From an uncultured Oscillospiraceae bacterium (GTDB lineage: Bacteria; Bacillota_A; Clostridia; Oscillospirales; Oscillospiraceae), in assembly GCA_900757695.1 (NCBI GenBank), contig CAAEOU010000273.1:1-7038 (forward strand): 7,038 bases of DNA, read 5' to 3'. Position 1 is the first letter of the stretch. Every line of letters starts with the position of its first letter. The translations under genes and the position numbers were made by a program. This document shows, piece by piece, positions 1 to 5,682 of the stretch. The notes below the pieces were generated by a model, which was not told where the DNA came from, did not search any database, and worked only from the letters and a program-made list of their open reading frames with translations.

Positions 1-1197
1 GGATGCCAGAACCCAATAGCAGTTCCATTCTTCCGCCAACACATTCATCCAGCGCCATGCCAGCGGCAGCAGCTTCAAGGGCAATGCATTGTGGGCCTCA
101 TCCACAAAAATGACGCTGCCCGGCAGCTCATGAAATCTGCGCAAGGTCGAAGGATGCCCAGAAGCCATGGTTCCAAAGAAAGCTACTGCTGTGGTTACGA
201 TGATCGGCGCACGCCACAGCGATGTAAGATAACGCGTATCATCGTCCTCAAAATCGGCACGGAAATGCAGCTCGGCCACAACCTCATCCGGACGTTCTCC
301 CGGCAGCAGCAGCGCTTTCCGATAGACGTCCACTGATTGCTGAATGATGCTGGTGTAAGGCAAAATAACAAAGACGTGCCGCGCCTTCCGCTTGATCGCC
401 TGTTTCAAAAGATGAGCCATCACTGCAGTGGTCTTTCCAGAGCCAACCGGACTGTCACATGCAGAAAATGATTCGCTTATCTCCATATTGCGGCACGCCG
501 TATACATTTCGCTTCGAAGCTGACTCCGCTCCCCTTCTCCGCCCAGCTGCGACACATACCGATCCAGCGCCGCAAGCCGTTCCTCTGCACGTAATTGCGG
601 CATTTCCTCCGTCTCAGGTGCCTGTCCATATGCTGCGGCGGTATCCGTATGATCCGCATCTGCCAGACAGGAAAGCACCATCCGACCAAATACGCTGTGG
701 TCACCCTCATATTTCTGCATTGGGGCCACGTTTTCTTGCGGGAACACGGAACGATGCCGGGCAAGCAGCATTGGTAACGCATCATCCACCAGCTTCCGGG
801 TTGCCGGATGTTCATCCCGGAACATATTTTCTTGTCTCGATTCCTCCGCTTCCATATTGGGTAGGCCGCGATGATGAGCATACACCGCAAGGGCAGAAAA
901 GGCGTTGATGTTCTTCAAAACCGCACTACCCGCATCTACGTGATTCACCGGCAGGTGGCGCGCCTTCCCGGAATCATCATGCAGGGTATCCTGATTTTTA
1001 TCTCCCAGCTTTCCTAAATCGTGCAGTTCAGCACTTTTCTGTACTGCGGAAACCAGGCTTTCCTGCCCCTCAGAGGCATATTGTCCTGCCTCGGTGGCAT
1101 ACTTCAAGGCTCGGCGGGATACCCCTTCCACATGGTCGTGGTATGTTTGCGGCGGATAACCGTCTTTTCCGCTGTGGGCAAAGTACTCACGGGTCAT
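1..1197 (-). CDS. cas3: Cas3 HD nuclease-helicase, 3'-partial (first 399 residues)
   Basis: Signature nuclease-helicase of type I CRISPR-Cas, which Cascade recruits to nick, unwind and degrade target DNA. The reading frame is open from ATG 1197 to the window edge, giving 399 codons; the family is usually 700-800 residues, so about half is missing. The N-terminal HD domain shows His8 (FAHSGK), His59-Asp60 (LHDLGK), His86 (NHVDAG), His108-His109 (AHHRG) and the acidic DADHTD stretch at 180-185. The helicase part shows Walker A (SPVGSGKT, 249-256) and the DEAH box at 366-369 (FVDEAHN). The RecA2 domain would lie outside the window. The start overlaps the cas7 stop as ATGA (1197-1194) and has only a weak GGTGA ribosome site, so translation is probably coupled to cas7. 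Its place after cas7 is unusual for subtype I-C, where cas3 normally leads the operon. Confidence 0.95.
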   Translation of the reverse strand, partial: MTREYFAHSGKDGYPPQTYHDHVEGVSRRALKYATEAGQYASEGQESLVSAVQKSAELHDLGKLGDKNQDTLHDDSGKARHLPVNHVDAGSAVLKNINAFSALAVYAHHRGLPNMEAEESRQENMFRDEHPATRKLVDDALPMLLARHRSVFPQENVAPMQKYEGDHSVFGRMVLSCLADADHTDTAAAYGQAPETEEMPQLRAEERLAALDRYVSQLGGEGERSQLRSEMYTACRNMEISESFSACDSPVGSGKTTAVMAHLLKQAIKRKARHVFVILPYTSIIQQSVDVYRKALLLPGERPDEVVAELHFRADFEDDDTRYLTSLWRAPIIVTTAVAFFGTMASGHPSTLRRFHELPGSVIFVDEAHNALPLKLLPLAWRWMNVLAEEWNCYWVLAS

Positions 1198-2063
1198 AAA
1201 TTCACCAAATCAACGCAGCTTTCCACACGGGGCAGCAGATTCTCCGGCAGCATCTCCTTGTCCTCATAATCCGCCCAGGTGGTGGAGGGCTCGTCCTTGT
1301 CGCCGAGCTTTTTCGGAGTCAGGGCTTCCAGGAGCAAATACTCCGGGCAGCTTCCCAGCAGATTTTTGTGCTCCACATACCATGCGTGGCGGATGCGGAC
1401 ATCGGGCCGGACTGCGGAACGGTTCTGCTCATAGGCATGGGGAATCAGCAGCTTCAGGAGTTCAATATCCTCTGCGGTGCAGCCGGTTTTATGCGCATAG
1501 TTGGGATTCACGAAGAACGGCATGCAGTATACGCCATGCTCTACAATGCGGTAAGCCAGCGGGGCCATACCGGCGTTCTTTCCCTCCTGGACACCGGCTT
1601 TGTTGGTATTGGTCTGCCGTACAATCTCAATCGGTGCCAGAGAAACGCCCATGCCAAACTGCACGACACCCGTTTTAATGAACCCCTTGTCTCCGCCGTC
1701 CTCCAGGAACGTGTTGCCAAAGACCCGGGCATCCCAATATTTCTGCACAAACTCGCTATTGAGGAAATCCGCCGGTGTTTTCCCCATTTCCGCTATGATT
1801 TTCTTTCTATCTCGACCACGGTGCTCCAGAATGAAGTAGTGATCCGGATTGCCGCTGAACTGCTCCGGCAGTGCGCGGAAGAACGGCGCGTCATGGTCGT
1901 CCAGCAAGTCACGGAGTTTACGCTTAAAGGAGACCGGCGAAATTTCGCCAAGACCGTTGGGGCGCTGGCGGGGATCGCTTTCCCGATCCGGATCGCCATT
2001 GGGATTCGAATTTACAACTTCAATAATCAACAGGCCGGTAGCACGTTTCAGTTCACTGCTCAT
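1194..2063 (-). CDS. cas7: Cas7 (Csd2 type) Cascade backbone protein
   Basis: A 289-residue Cas7 of the Csd2/Csh2 family. In the family, several copies polymerise along the crRNA spacer and form the backbone of Cascade. Visible motifs are NSNPNGDPD (18-26) near the N-terminus, GLGEISPVSFKRKLRDL (37-53), YWDARVFGN (109-117), TGVVQFG (131-137) and the hydrophobic core stretch around 170-187. Length is normal for I-C Cas7. The ATG at 2063 is supported by GAGGAGG nine bases upstream. The gene overlaps the end of cas8c by 11 bp and its TGA overlaps the cas3 ATG by 4 bp. Residues 28-36 (ESDPRQRPN) occupy the place where other Cas7 proteins of this family carry a similar PRQ-type loop. The family assignment is firm; the subtype rests mainly on the neighbours. 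Confidence 0.93.
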   Translation of the reverse strand: MSSELKRATGLLIIEVVNSNPNGDPDRESDPRQRPNGLGEISPVSFKRKLRDLLDDHDAPFFRALPEQFSGNPDHYFILEHRGRDRKKIIAEMGKTPADFLNSEFVQKYWDARVFGNTFLEDGGDKGFIKTGVVQFGMGVSLAPIEIVRQTNTNKAGVQEGKNAGMAPLAYRIVEHGVYCMPFFVNPNYAHKTGCTAEDIELLKLLIPHAYEQNRSAVRPDVRIRHAWYVEHKNLLGSCPEYLLLEALTPKKLGDKDEPSTTWADYEDKEMLPENLLPRVESCVDLVNL

Positions 2064-2481
2064 TTACGGTATCCTCCTCAGTTTTTGTCTCGTTTTTTTC
2101 ACTTTTCGGAAACGCAGCAAGGTAGCCGATAAACATCTGCGCTTTTTCTTCCTCATTTAATCGGGTCTGCATCGTCCAGTTTTGCTTGATTTTTTCCGTA
2201 ATATCTTCGCAGAGACGATACAGCCATCCCGCTCGCCAGCTTTCCTTTCCCTCGATCTGAATGCCCTGCAGGCGATAGCTTTTGGCCCACTGATAATAGG
2301 GTGCAATTCGCTGGCTCAGCACGTTCAGGGTTCGAACCGGCGCTTCCACCGCAGCCAGGAACAGACCGCCTCCGGCCAATTGCGGCGGAATTTCGCCCTT
2401 CCGCACTACTTTGCAATAGAGGACGTGCAGTTCATCGGCTGCCTTGAGCAGCTGCCCATAGAGATATGGTAGGTTGTCCAT
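2053..2481 (-). CDS. cas11: Predicted internally initiated small subunit Cas11c (142 aa, in frame within cas8c)
   Basis: In type I-C systems the small Cascade subunit is known to be made from an internal start within cas8c and to stabilise the non-target strand and R-loop. Here an in-frame ATG at 2481 (residue 540 of Cas8c, MDNLPYLYGQLL) has AGAAAGGA at 2489-2496 with a 7-base spacing, a better initiation context than the other in-frame internal ATGs inspected. The product would be 142 residues, mainly helical and leucine/alanine rich, sharing the Cas8c stop at 2053. Size and C-terminal placement agree with known Cas11c proteins. The DNA signal is seen directly; independent translation is inferred. 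Confidence 0.62.
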   Translation of the reverse strand: MDNLPYLYGQLLKAADELHVLYCKVVRKGEIPPQLAGGGLFLAAVEAPVRTLNVLSQRIAPYYQWAKSYRLQGIQIEGKESWRAGWLYRLCEDITEKIKQNWTMQTRLNEEEKAQMFIGYLAAFPKSEKNETKTEEDTVNEQ

Positions 2482-4098
2482 ATAATCATCCTTTCTGATG
2501 CCATTCCGATAAAGGAAAAGTCCCAGCAGCGCCAACATGTTTTTCGCATCATTCCATCTTGGATGATACCAATCCTTTGTCGCGCTCAAATTCCCCAGAT
2601 AAGCACTTAGCATGACAGCATTTTCCGCCAGCAGGTGGAAATCCGAACACACTGACATGGCAGGCTCCATCAGCAGCTCCATGCCGTGGTACCGGGGAAT
2701 CGGCTTAAACCGATCGGTTGCAAGCTCTCCGCTTTGCTTCCAGGGGCGATTGAGCGTGTCTGCAATGTCCAACGGATATGGTACTTCCGGCGCGCCGAAC
2801 GGGAACTTTGGCAGGTTGGTGCAGCCCAGGGTCCATGCCTCGCTGGCTTGCTCCAGTTCATCGGGATCTGTTTGGCGGGTGTAGACCACTTTGGTGCGTG
2901 CCTTGTCGATTTTGTGGAGAACGAAAATCTGGATTCCCTCGGCATGGCTGTCTGTCCCGGGCTTTCTTGTTTTCCGGAGCTGCTGGGTAAACTGCTCTGC
3001 CTTCGTTGTAAATTGGATGGTTTCATTCCTCAGCCGCTTGAACGGCGAGATATAAGAAATGTTGTAATCCGGCGCTGCCATCGGATATACGAATATGATC
3101 TCATTTTGATCGGATTTCGTCCAGGTCTTGTCCTCCCGATCCCGATCACCGATCCATGCCAGCGCCGCTTGTAGCTTTCCGCGTACATCCGGCGAAATAG
3201 GATAGCTGGCACTGTCAATTCGGCCGTATCGGGTCTGGCACCGCTGCTCCTTAAACATCGTGCGAATGGTCGCATCGAATCCGCCTGCCAGTTTTACGCT
3301 GGGCATAGGTGTCTCATCAGCCATGAACGGAATGCCAAACGCGTCGATCGTATCCGTTTGACCGGATGGCTGCTGTGCGGCTTCCGCATTCAATAAGCAT
3401 TGATTCATCCCGGTGACAAACTTCTCACTGATTGCCGGTATGCCGGACTCAATCAGACTTGTGGATTCCAGCGCAATAGAAAGGCTGCCGAAGTCATCCT
3501 CTGCATCTTCCGCTGGCTTTCCCAGATAAAACAGCAGCGTCAAAGCTGCCTGGACATTTTCGCGCCGCTCCAACATTCTCCATATGGCATTCTCCAGCTC
3601 TGTATGAAATACATTCGGATTCTTATATTCCTCAACTTCTGCAAGCAGTGCCTGAAGCGGCGCATACCCCGGTGCAATCTTGCGGAGCTGTGCCGGAGTA
3701 TTGTCCAGGGAAACCTTATATTTTCCCTGGAACTTCTTGCTCCAGTTGTTCTCCGTGCACCAGCTCTTCACTTCTTGAAGCATTGCAGCATTCAGCGTTT
3801 CCGGATGGCTCATAATTCCGGCAATGCTTTTCTTGATCGTATCGTCTGTAATTCGATACAGCGAGGCTAGATTCATGCATGGAAAGCTGCCCTGATTGGA
3901 GCCATATTTCCGCAGAATGGTGCCGTATTTGGTGTCGAGTATCGAAATCTTCGACACTTTTCCATCCGAGAGCGTGATGCAAATACACGGTGCATTCGCA
4001 CGGATATTGGGGATCGGCTTGTATTTCTGATGCCATTGATAGGTCTCGATGTTCGCCCCGGCCAGTGCCTCGGATAGGGTATACAGCTCATTAATCAT
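2053..4098 (-). CDS. cas8c: Cas8c (Csd1-like) large subunit, divergent
   Basis: A 681-residue large subunit lying between cas5 and cas7, the position of cas8c/csd1 in I-C operons. In the family, Cas8c recognises the PAM, holds the target and recruits Cas3. The sequence is only distantly Csd1-like: length, central layout (IRTMFKEQRCQTRYGRIDSA, then a helix KLQAALAWI, then a strand EIIFVYP) and a C-terminal helical region ending in LNEEEKAQMFIGYLA match the plan, but the usual NAPVSE-type motif of Csd1 is not apparent. An ATG at 4098 is chosen over the in-frame TTG at 4104 because AAGGAG lies nine bases before the ATG and only three before the TTG, and because this start overlaps the cas5 stop as ATGA (4098-4095). 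The C-terminal 142 residues are probably also made separately as Cas11c. Alternative: a distinct Cas8 subtype using I-C-like partners. Confidence 0.85.
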   Translation of the reverse strand: MINELYTLSEALAGANIETYQWHQKYKPIPNIRANAPCICITLSDGKVSKISILDTKYGTILRKYGSNQGSFPCMNLASLYRITDDTIKKSIAGIMSHPETLNAAMLQEVKSWCTENNWSKKFQGKYKVSLDNTPAQLRKIAPGYAPLQALLAEVEEYKNPNVFHTELENAIWRMLERRENVQAALTLLFYLGKPAEDAEDDFGSLSIALESTSLIESGIPAISEKFVTGMNQCLLNAEAAQQPSGQTDTIDAFGIPFMADETPMPSVKLAGGFDATIRTMFKEQRCQTRYGRIDSASYPISPDVRGKLQAALAWIGDRDREDKTWTKSDQNEIIFVYPMAAPDYNISYISPFKRLRNETIQFTTKAEQFTQQLRKTRKPGTDSHAEGIQIFVLHKIDKARTKVVYTRQTDPDELEQASEAWTLGCTNLPKFPFGAPEVPYPLDIADTLNRPWKQSGELATDRFKPIPRYHGMELLMEPAMSVCSDFHLLAENAVMLSAYLGNLSATKDWYHPRWNDAKNMLALLGLFLYRNGIRKDDYMDNLPYLYGQLLKAADELHVLYCKVVRKGEIPPQLAGGGLFLAAVEAPVRTLNVLSQRIAPYYQWAKSYRLQGIQIEGKESWRAGWLYRLCEDITEKIKQNWTMQTRLNEEEKAQMFIGYLAAFPKSEKNETKTEEDTVNEQ
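2489..2496 (-). promoter_or_regulatory. Internal Shine-Dalgarno for Cas11c
   Basis: AGAAAGGA on the minus strand, 7 bases before the in-frame ATG at 2481 in cas8c. It decides the predicted start of the small subunit. The motif sits in codons for residues RKD, so it could also be coincidental coding sequence. Confidence 0.55.
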
Positions 4099-4763
4099 CG
4101 GCAATCACTCCTTACCGGATACTCCAGTACCCCCTGATGGATGCACAAATCCGTATCGTACACCGCTTCATAGTTGGAACGATACCCCTGCTGAAATACA
4201 CCCCGCAGCATGGACGGAATGTGAATGTCCGGGAGGTCTGTGCAAACCTGTGTTGTATCCCGAAACGGCCCAAAATAGGACGGTGTGAACTCGCTCCAGC
4301 CCAGCGACAACGTCGCATAGGATTGGCCGCGCGTTAATCGGCGGTAAAATATTTCCTGATATGCATGACCCGGCGAGGTAGTTCTATGGTCCCATTGCTG
4401 CGCCTTTTTGGGGAACTTCGCTTTATCCGGATTGTGAATTACGTCGGCATAGAGCCGATAGCATACATCGGTCAGTACCGTTGCGTAAAGCTGATAGTTG
4501 TTGCCCTTTTTGATGGAATCGCTCTTGCGCAGGGGCCCGCCATAGTTGGTGACATAGGAATGGTATTGCGGGACAGTGCAAAGCTCCACCTTCCGCGGAA
4601 TAATCAAAACCGCAGGCCCCCAGAGGATGCTCTCAAAAAGGCCCCGAACTGCGGAATAGGTCGGTGCCGGGTAGCTACAAGGTGAGTCGCCGCTGTCCGG
4701 TCTGGTCCACATCGCCGTGTTCCCGGCTATCTCCATTTCAACGGGGTATGTTTTATGTACCAT
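4095..4763 (-). CDS. cas5: Cas5 (I-C/Cas5d type), atypical residues at the RNase positions
   Basis: A 222-residue Cas5 of the Cas5c/Cas5d type. In I-C systems, which lack Cas6, this protein cuts pre-crRNA and then caps the 5' handle in Cascade. Family marks are AMWTRPDSGDSPCSYPAPTYSAVRGLFESILWGP (17-50) and EIFYRRLTRGQSYATLSLGWSEF (137-159), which aligns with the MFxRRxxxGQ...LGxREF block of known Cas5d proteins. In that alignment the usual Lys-His pair just before the block becomes Ala134-Tyr135, and the Tyr of the I-Y-W-K-P segment becomes Leu47. His133 and His126 are nearby candidates for replacement. The start is ATG 4763, with AAAGGAG (4773-4779) nine bases upstream. It is the first gene after the operon promoter and its TGA overlaps the cas8c ATG. 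The catalytic comparison is from memory of family members, so the assignment is firm but the activity is not. Confidence 0.9.
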   Translation of the reverse strand: MVHKTYPVEMEIAGNTAMWTRPDSGDSPCSYPAPTYSAVRGLFESILWGPAVLIIPRKVELCTVPQYHSYVTNYGGPLRKSDSIKKGNNYQLYATVLTDVCYRLYADVIHNPDKAKFPKKAQQWDHRTTSPGHAYQEIFYRRLTRGQSYATLSLGWSEFTPSYFGPFRDTTQVCTDLPDIHIPSMLRGVFQQGYRSNYEAVYDTDLCIHQGVLEYPVRSDCR

Positions 4764-4816
4764 TGCTTCACGCTCCTTTGCTGCGTGTTGGATGTTTTGA
4801 TTTCTGATTTAATGGC

Positions 4817-4845
4817 ATCATAGCATGGTTTCCATGTGTTGTCAA
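4817..4845 (-). promoter_or_regulatory. Sigma70-type promoter of the cas operon
   Basis: On the minus strand TTGACA (4845-4840) and TATGAT (4822-4817) are separated by exactly 17 bp. Transcription would start near 4810, giving a leader of about 47 bases before the cas5 ATG at 4763. This is the best promoter seen in the window and indicates that the cas operon has its own promoter rather than depending on mobC transcription. Confidence 0.82.
4824..4836. promoter_or_regulatory. 13-bp palindrome in the cas promoter spacer (candidate operator)
   Basis: CATGG-AAA-CCATG (minus strand) is a perfect 5-bp inverted repeat with a 3-base centre. It lies wholly between the -35 and -10 boxes, a place where a bound dimeric repressor would block RNA polymerase. 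No regulator gene is in the window. It may be chance, since the palindrome is short. Confidence 0.4.
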
Positions 4846-4979
4846 TTAGGCGCAGATTCAGTGTGTAATATTCCGGACACTTCTTTGAACCTCCTCTGAC
4901 AATTATCTTCTCGGTCATTAGTGCCCTTCACTAAGGGTCCCACCGAAGCCGCACCATTGCCACTCCGGCGCGCCCCTCT

Positions 4980-5291
4980 TTATATCATCTTCCGGCTAAT
5001 CTCCTCCACGATCCCCCGGAACTCCGCTACCGCTTCATCATACTTCTCCGCATCAATGCTCCCCAGCGCATTGGCCTTCCGGGCAATCTGGTTGAGGTGA
5101 TTGCCGCAATAATAGAGCTGCCGCATCATCGGGTAGAAGTCCGGGGGCGGCAATTCTCTGGGCTGAATCCCGTCGATGAGCTTCCGCAAATAGACCTCCC
5201 GGCTCAGTCCGCTTTTCTGGACAGCGGTATTGAGGCGGTCTAGCTCTGTATCCGTCAGGCGGAGAAAAATTCGGTTGTTTCTTGTTCGCAT
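4980..5291 (-). CDS. mobC: MobC-family relaxosome accessory protein
   Basis: A 103-residue protein resembling plasmid mobilization protein MobC. In the family it binds oriT next to the relaxase, helps open the DNA and so assists nicking for conjugative transfer. The N-terminal part (about 5-40: RIFLRLTDTELDRLNTAVQKSGLSREVYLRKLI) looks like a ribbon-helix-helix DNA-binding fold; the C-terminal part carries the MobC-like stretch NHLNQIARKANALG (64-77) and an amphipathic helix. ATG 5291 is chosen because GGAGG ends five bases before it; an in-frame TTG at 5303 lies within the ribosome site itself. A relaxase gene normally follows mobC on the same strand, but here the next sequence is the cas promoter region. 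Upstream lie the oriT-like hairpins and then an IS110 element. Confidence 0.85.
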   Translation of the reverse strand: MRTRNNRIFLRLTDTELDRLNTAVQKSGLSREVYLRKLIDGIQPRELPPPDFYPMMRQLYYCGNHLNQIARKANALGSIDAEKYDEAVAEFRGIVEEISRKMI

Positions 5292-5303
5292 TACGACCTC
5301 CAA

Positions 5304-5363
5304 TCTAAGGGGTTACAGGGTCCTGCCCCTGTCAGGCTGCCTTTGGGCGTCCAAAGGCGATGC
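5304..5363 (+). other. Candidate origin of transfer (oriT) with two hairpins
   Basis: This short intergenic stretch next to mobC has two inverted repeats: ACAGGG/CCCTGT (5315-5320 with 5327-5332) and the perfect 8-bp GCCTTTGG/CCAAAGGC (5339-5346 with 5351-5358). The first encloses TCCTGCCC (5321-5328), resembling the MOBP nick sequence ATCCTG|C of RP4-type origins. A nick after 5325 on the plus strand would send the DNA to the right first and mobC last, the usual polarity. The right arm of the second hairpin is part of the target used by the IS110 element. Location next to mobC is strong context; the nick site is inferred. Confidence 0.5.
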
Positions 5364-5369
5364 TTGCGA

Positions 5370-5375
5370 TATAAT
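5370..5375 (+). promoter_or_regulatory. -10 half of the circle-junction promoter (IS left end)
   Basis: TATAAT starts 4 bases after the TT core. In the integrated form no -35 box lies 16-18 bp upstream. In the excised circle the right end supplies TTGACT, with a 17-bp spacer made of 11 right-end bases, the TT core and GCGA. This fits the known IS110 arrangement in which joining the ends switches on expression of the bridge RNA and recombinase. Confidence 0.75.
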
Positions 5376-5382
5376 TAGCACG

Positions 5383-5640
5383 ACGACAGGGCAGCATTTT
5401 TGAATAAACATTGCTCTTTCTTTACTTCGTAAATTTGACAGTGGTAAATCAAAAATTCCCCCTGGCCGTCTCAGTTCCTAAGGTATAATGAAGGGGATCG
5501 GTCTGACGAGGCGATGCATGAGCTGCTACGCTCGTAGAGCAAACTGTCAGCCGCCCCTCATTGTATCGTTCGATTTATGCAGGTTGAATTAAAGGAGCCA
5601 GCTCCAACATTCGTATAACAACGCAAGCTGAATCGGCACT
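5383..5640 (+). ncRNA. IS110 bridge RNA (guide-containing core 5487-5636; 5' end uncertain)
   Basis: Bridge RNAs of IS110 elements pair one loop with the target and another with the joined donor ends, guiding the recombinase. The target loop is closed by CTGAC/GTCAG (5503-5507 with 5546-5550), extended outward by GG/CC, GGGG/CCCC (5493-5496 with 5554-5557) and AATGA/TCATT (5487-5491 with 5558-5562), and has an inner hairpin CTAC/GTAG (5526-5529 with 5534-5537). Its left side (5509-5517) equals the left flank 5355-5363; its right side (5538-5543) is complementary to 7030-7035. The donor loop is closed by an 8-bp stem with two G-U pairs (5570-5577 with 5629-5636) and has inner stems GAAT/ATTC and GGAG/CTCC. 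Its left side (5579-5585) equals the right end 7025-7031; its right side (5622-5626) is complementary to 5364-5368. The start near 5383 is inferred from the -10 box; a small hairpin (TTTAC/GTAAA, 5421-5433) lies in that 5' part. Confidence 0.86.
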
Positions 5641-5682
5641 GAGTAACGGCGGTCACCGAATATGATTAGGAGGTTGAAATCC

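Noticed and set aside
477..890. Minus-strand 137-codon frame inside the cas3 region.
   Set aside because: It is a shadow: the Cas3 frame (HD motif, Walker A, DEAH) is uninterrupted through the same bases.
1368..2132. Plus-strand 254-codon frame opposite cas7.
   Set aside because: It is antisense to the clearly conserved Cas7, has no ribosome site of note and no recognisable domain.
4727..4918. A 63-codon minus-strand frame from ATG 4918 (MTEKIIVRGG...) with a possible AAGGG ribosome site, overlapping the start of cas5.
   Set aside because: The consensus cas promoter and the cas5 ribosome site both lie inside it, it overlaps cas5 in another frame, and the protein resembles no family I know. 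Most likely a chance frame or a degraded remnant.
4924..4937. CCCTT-CACT-AAGGG hairpin after mobC as a terminator.
   Set aside because: Only a 5-bp stem and no T-run on either strand; too weak to call.
5303..5303. TTG at 5303 as the mobC start and TTG at 4104 as the cas8c start.
   Set aside because: The first lies inside the GGAGG ribosome site and the second is only 3 bases from AAGGAG; downstream ATGs at 5291 and 4098 have proper spacing.
5435..5440. TTGACA as a -35 box for the recombinase.
   Set aside because: The expected -10 position (around 5458-5463) is C-rich; the next TATAAT is 43 bp away.
5484..5489. TATAAT within the IS upstream region as a free-standing promoter for the bridge RNA.
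   Set aside because: No acceptable -35 lies 15-19 bp upstream (bases there read CCTGGC), and the A/T-rich bases take part in the outer stem of the target loop. The end-joined promoter explains expression better.
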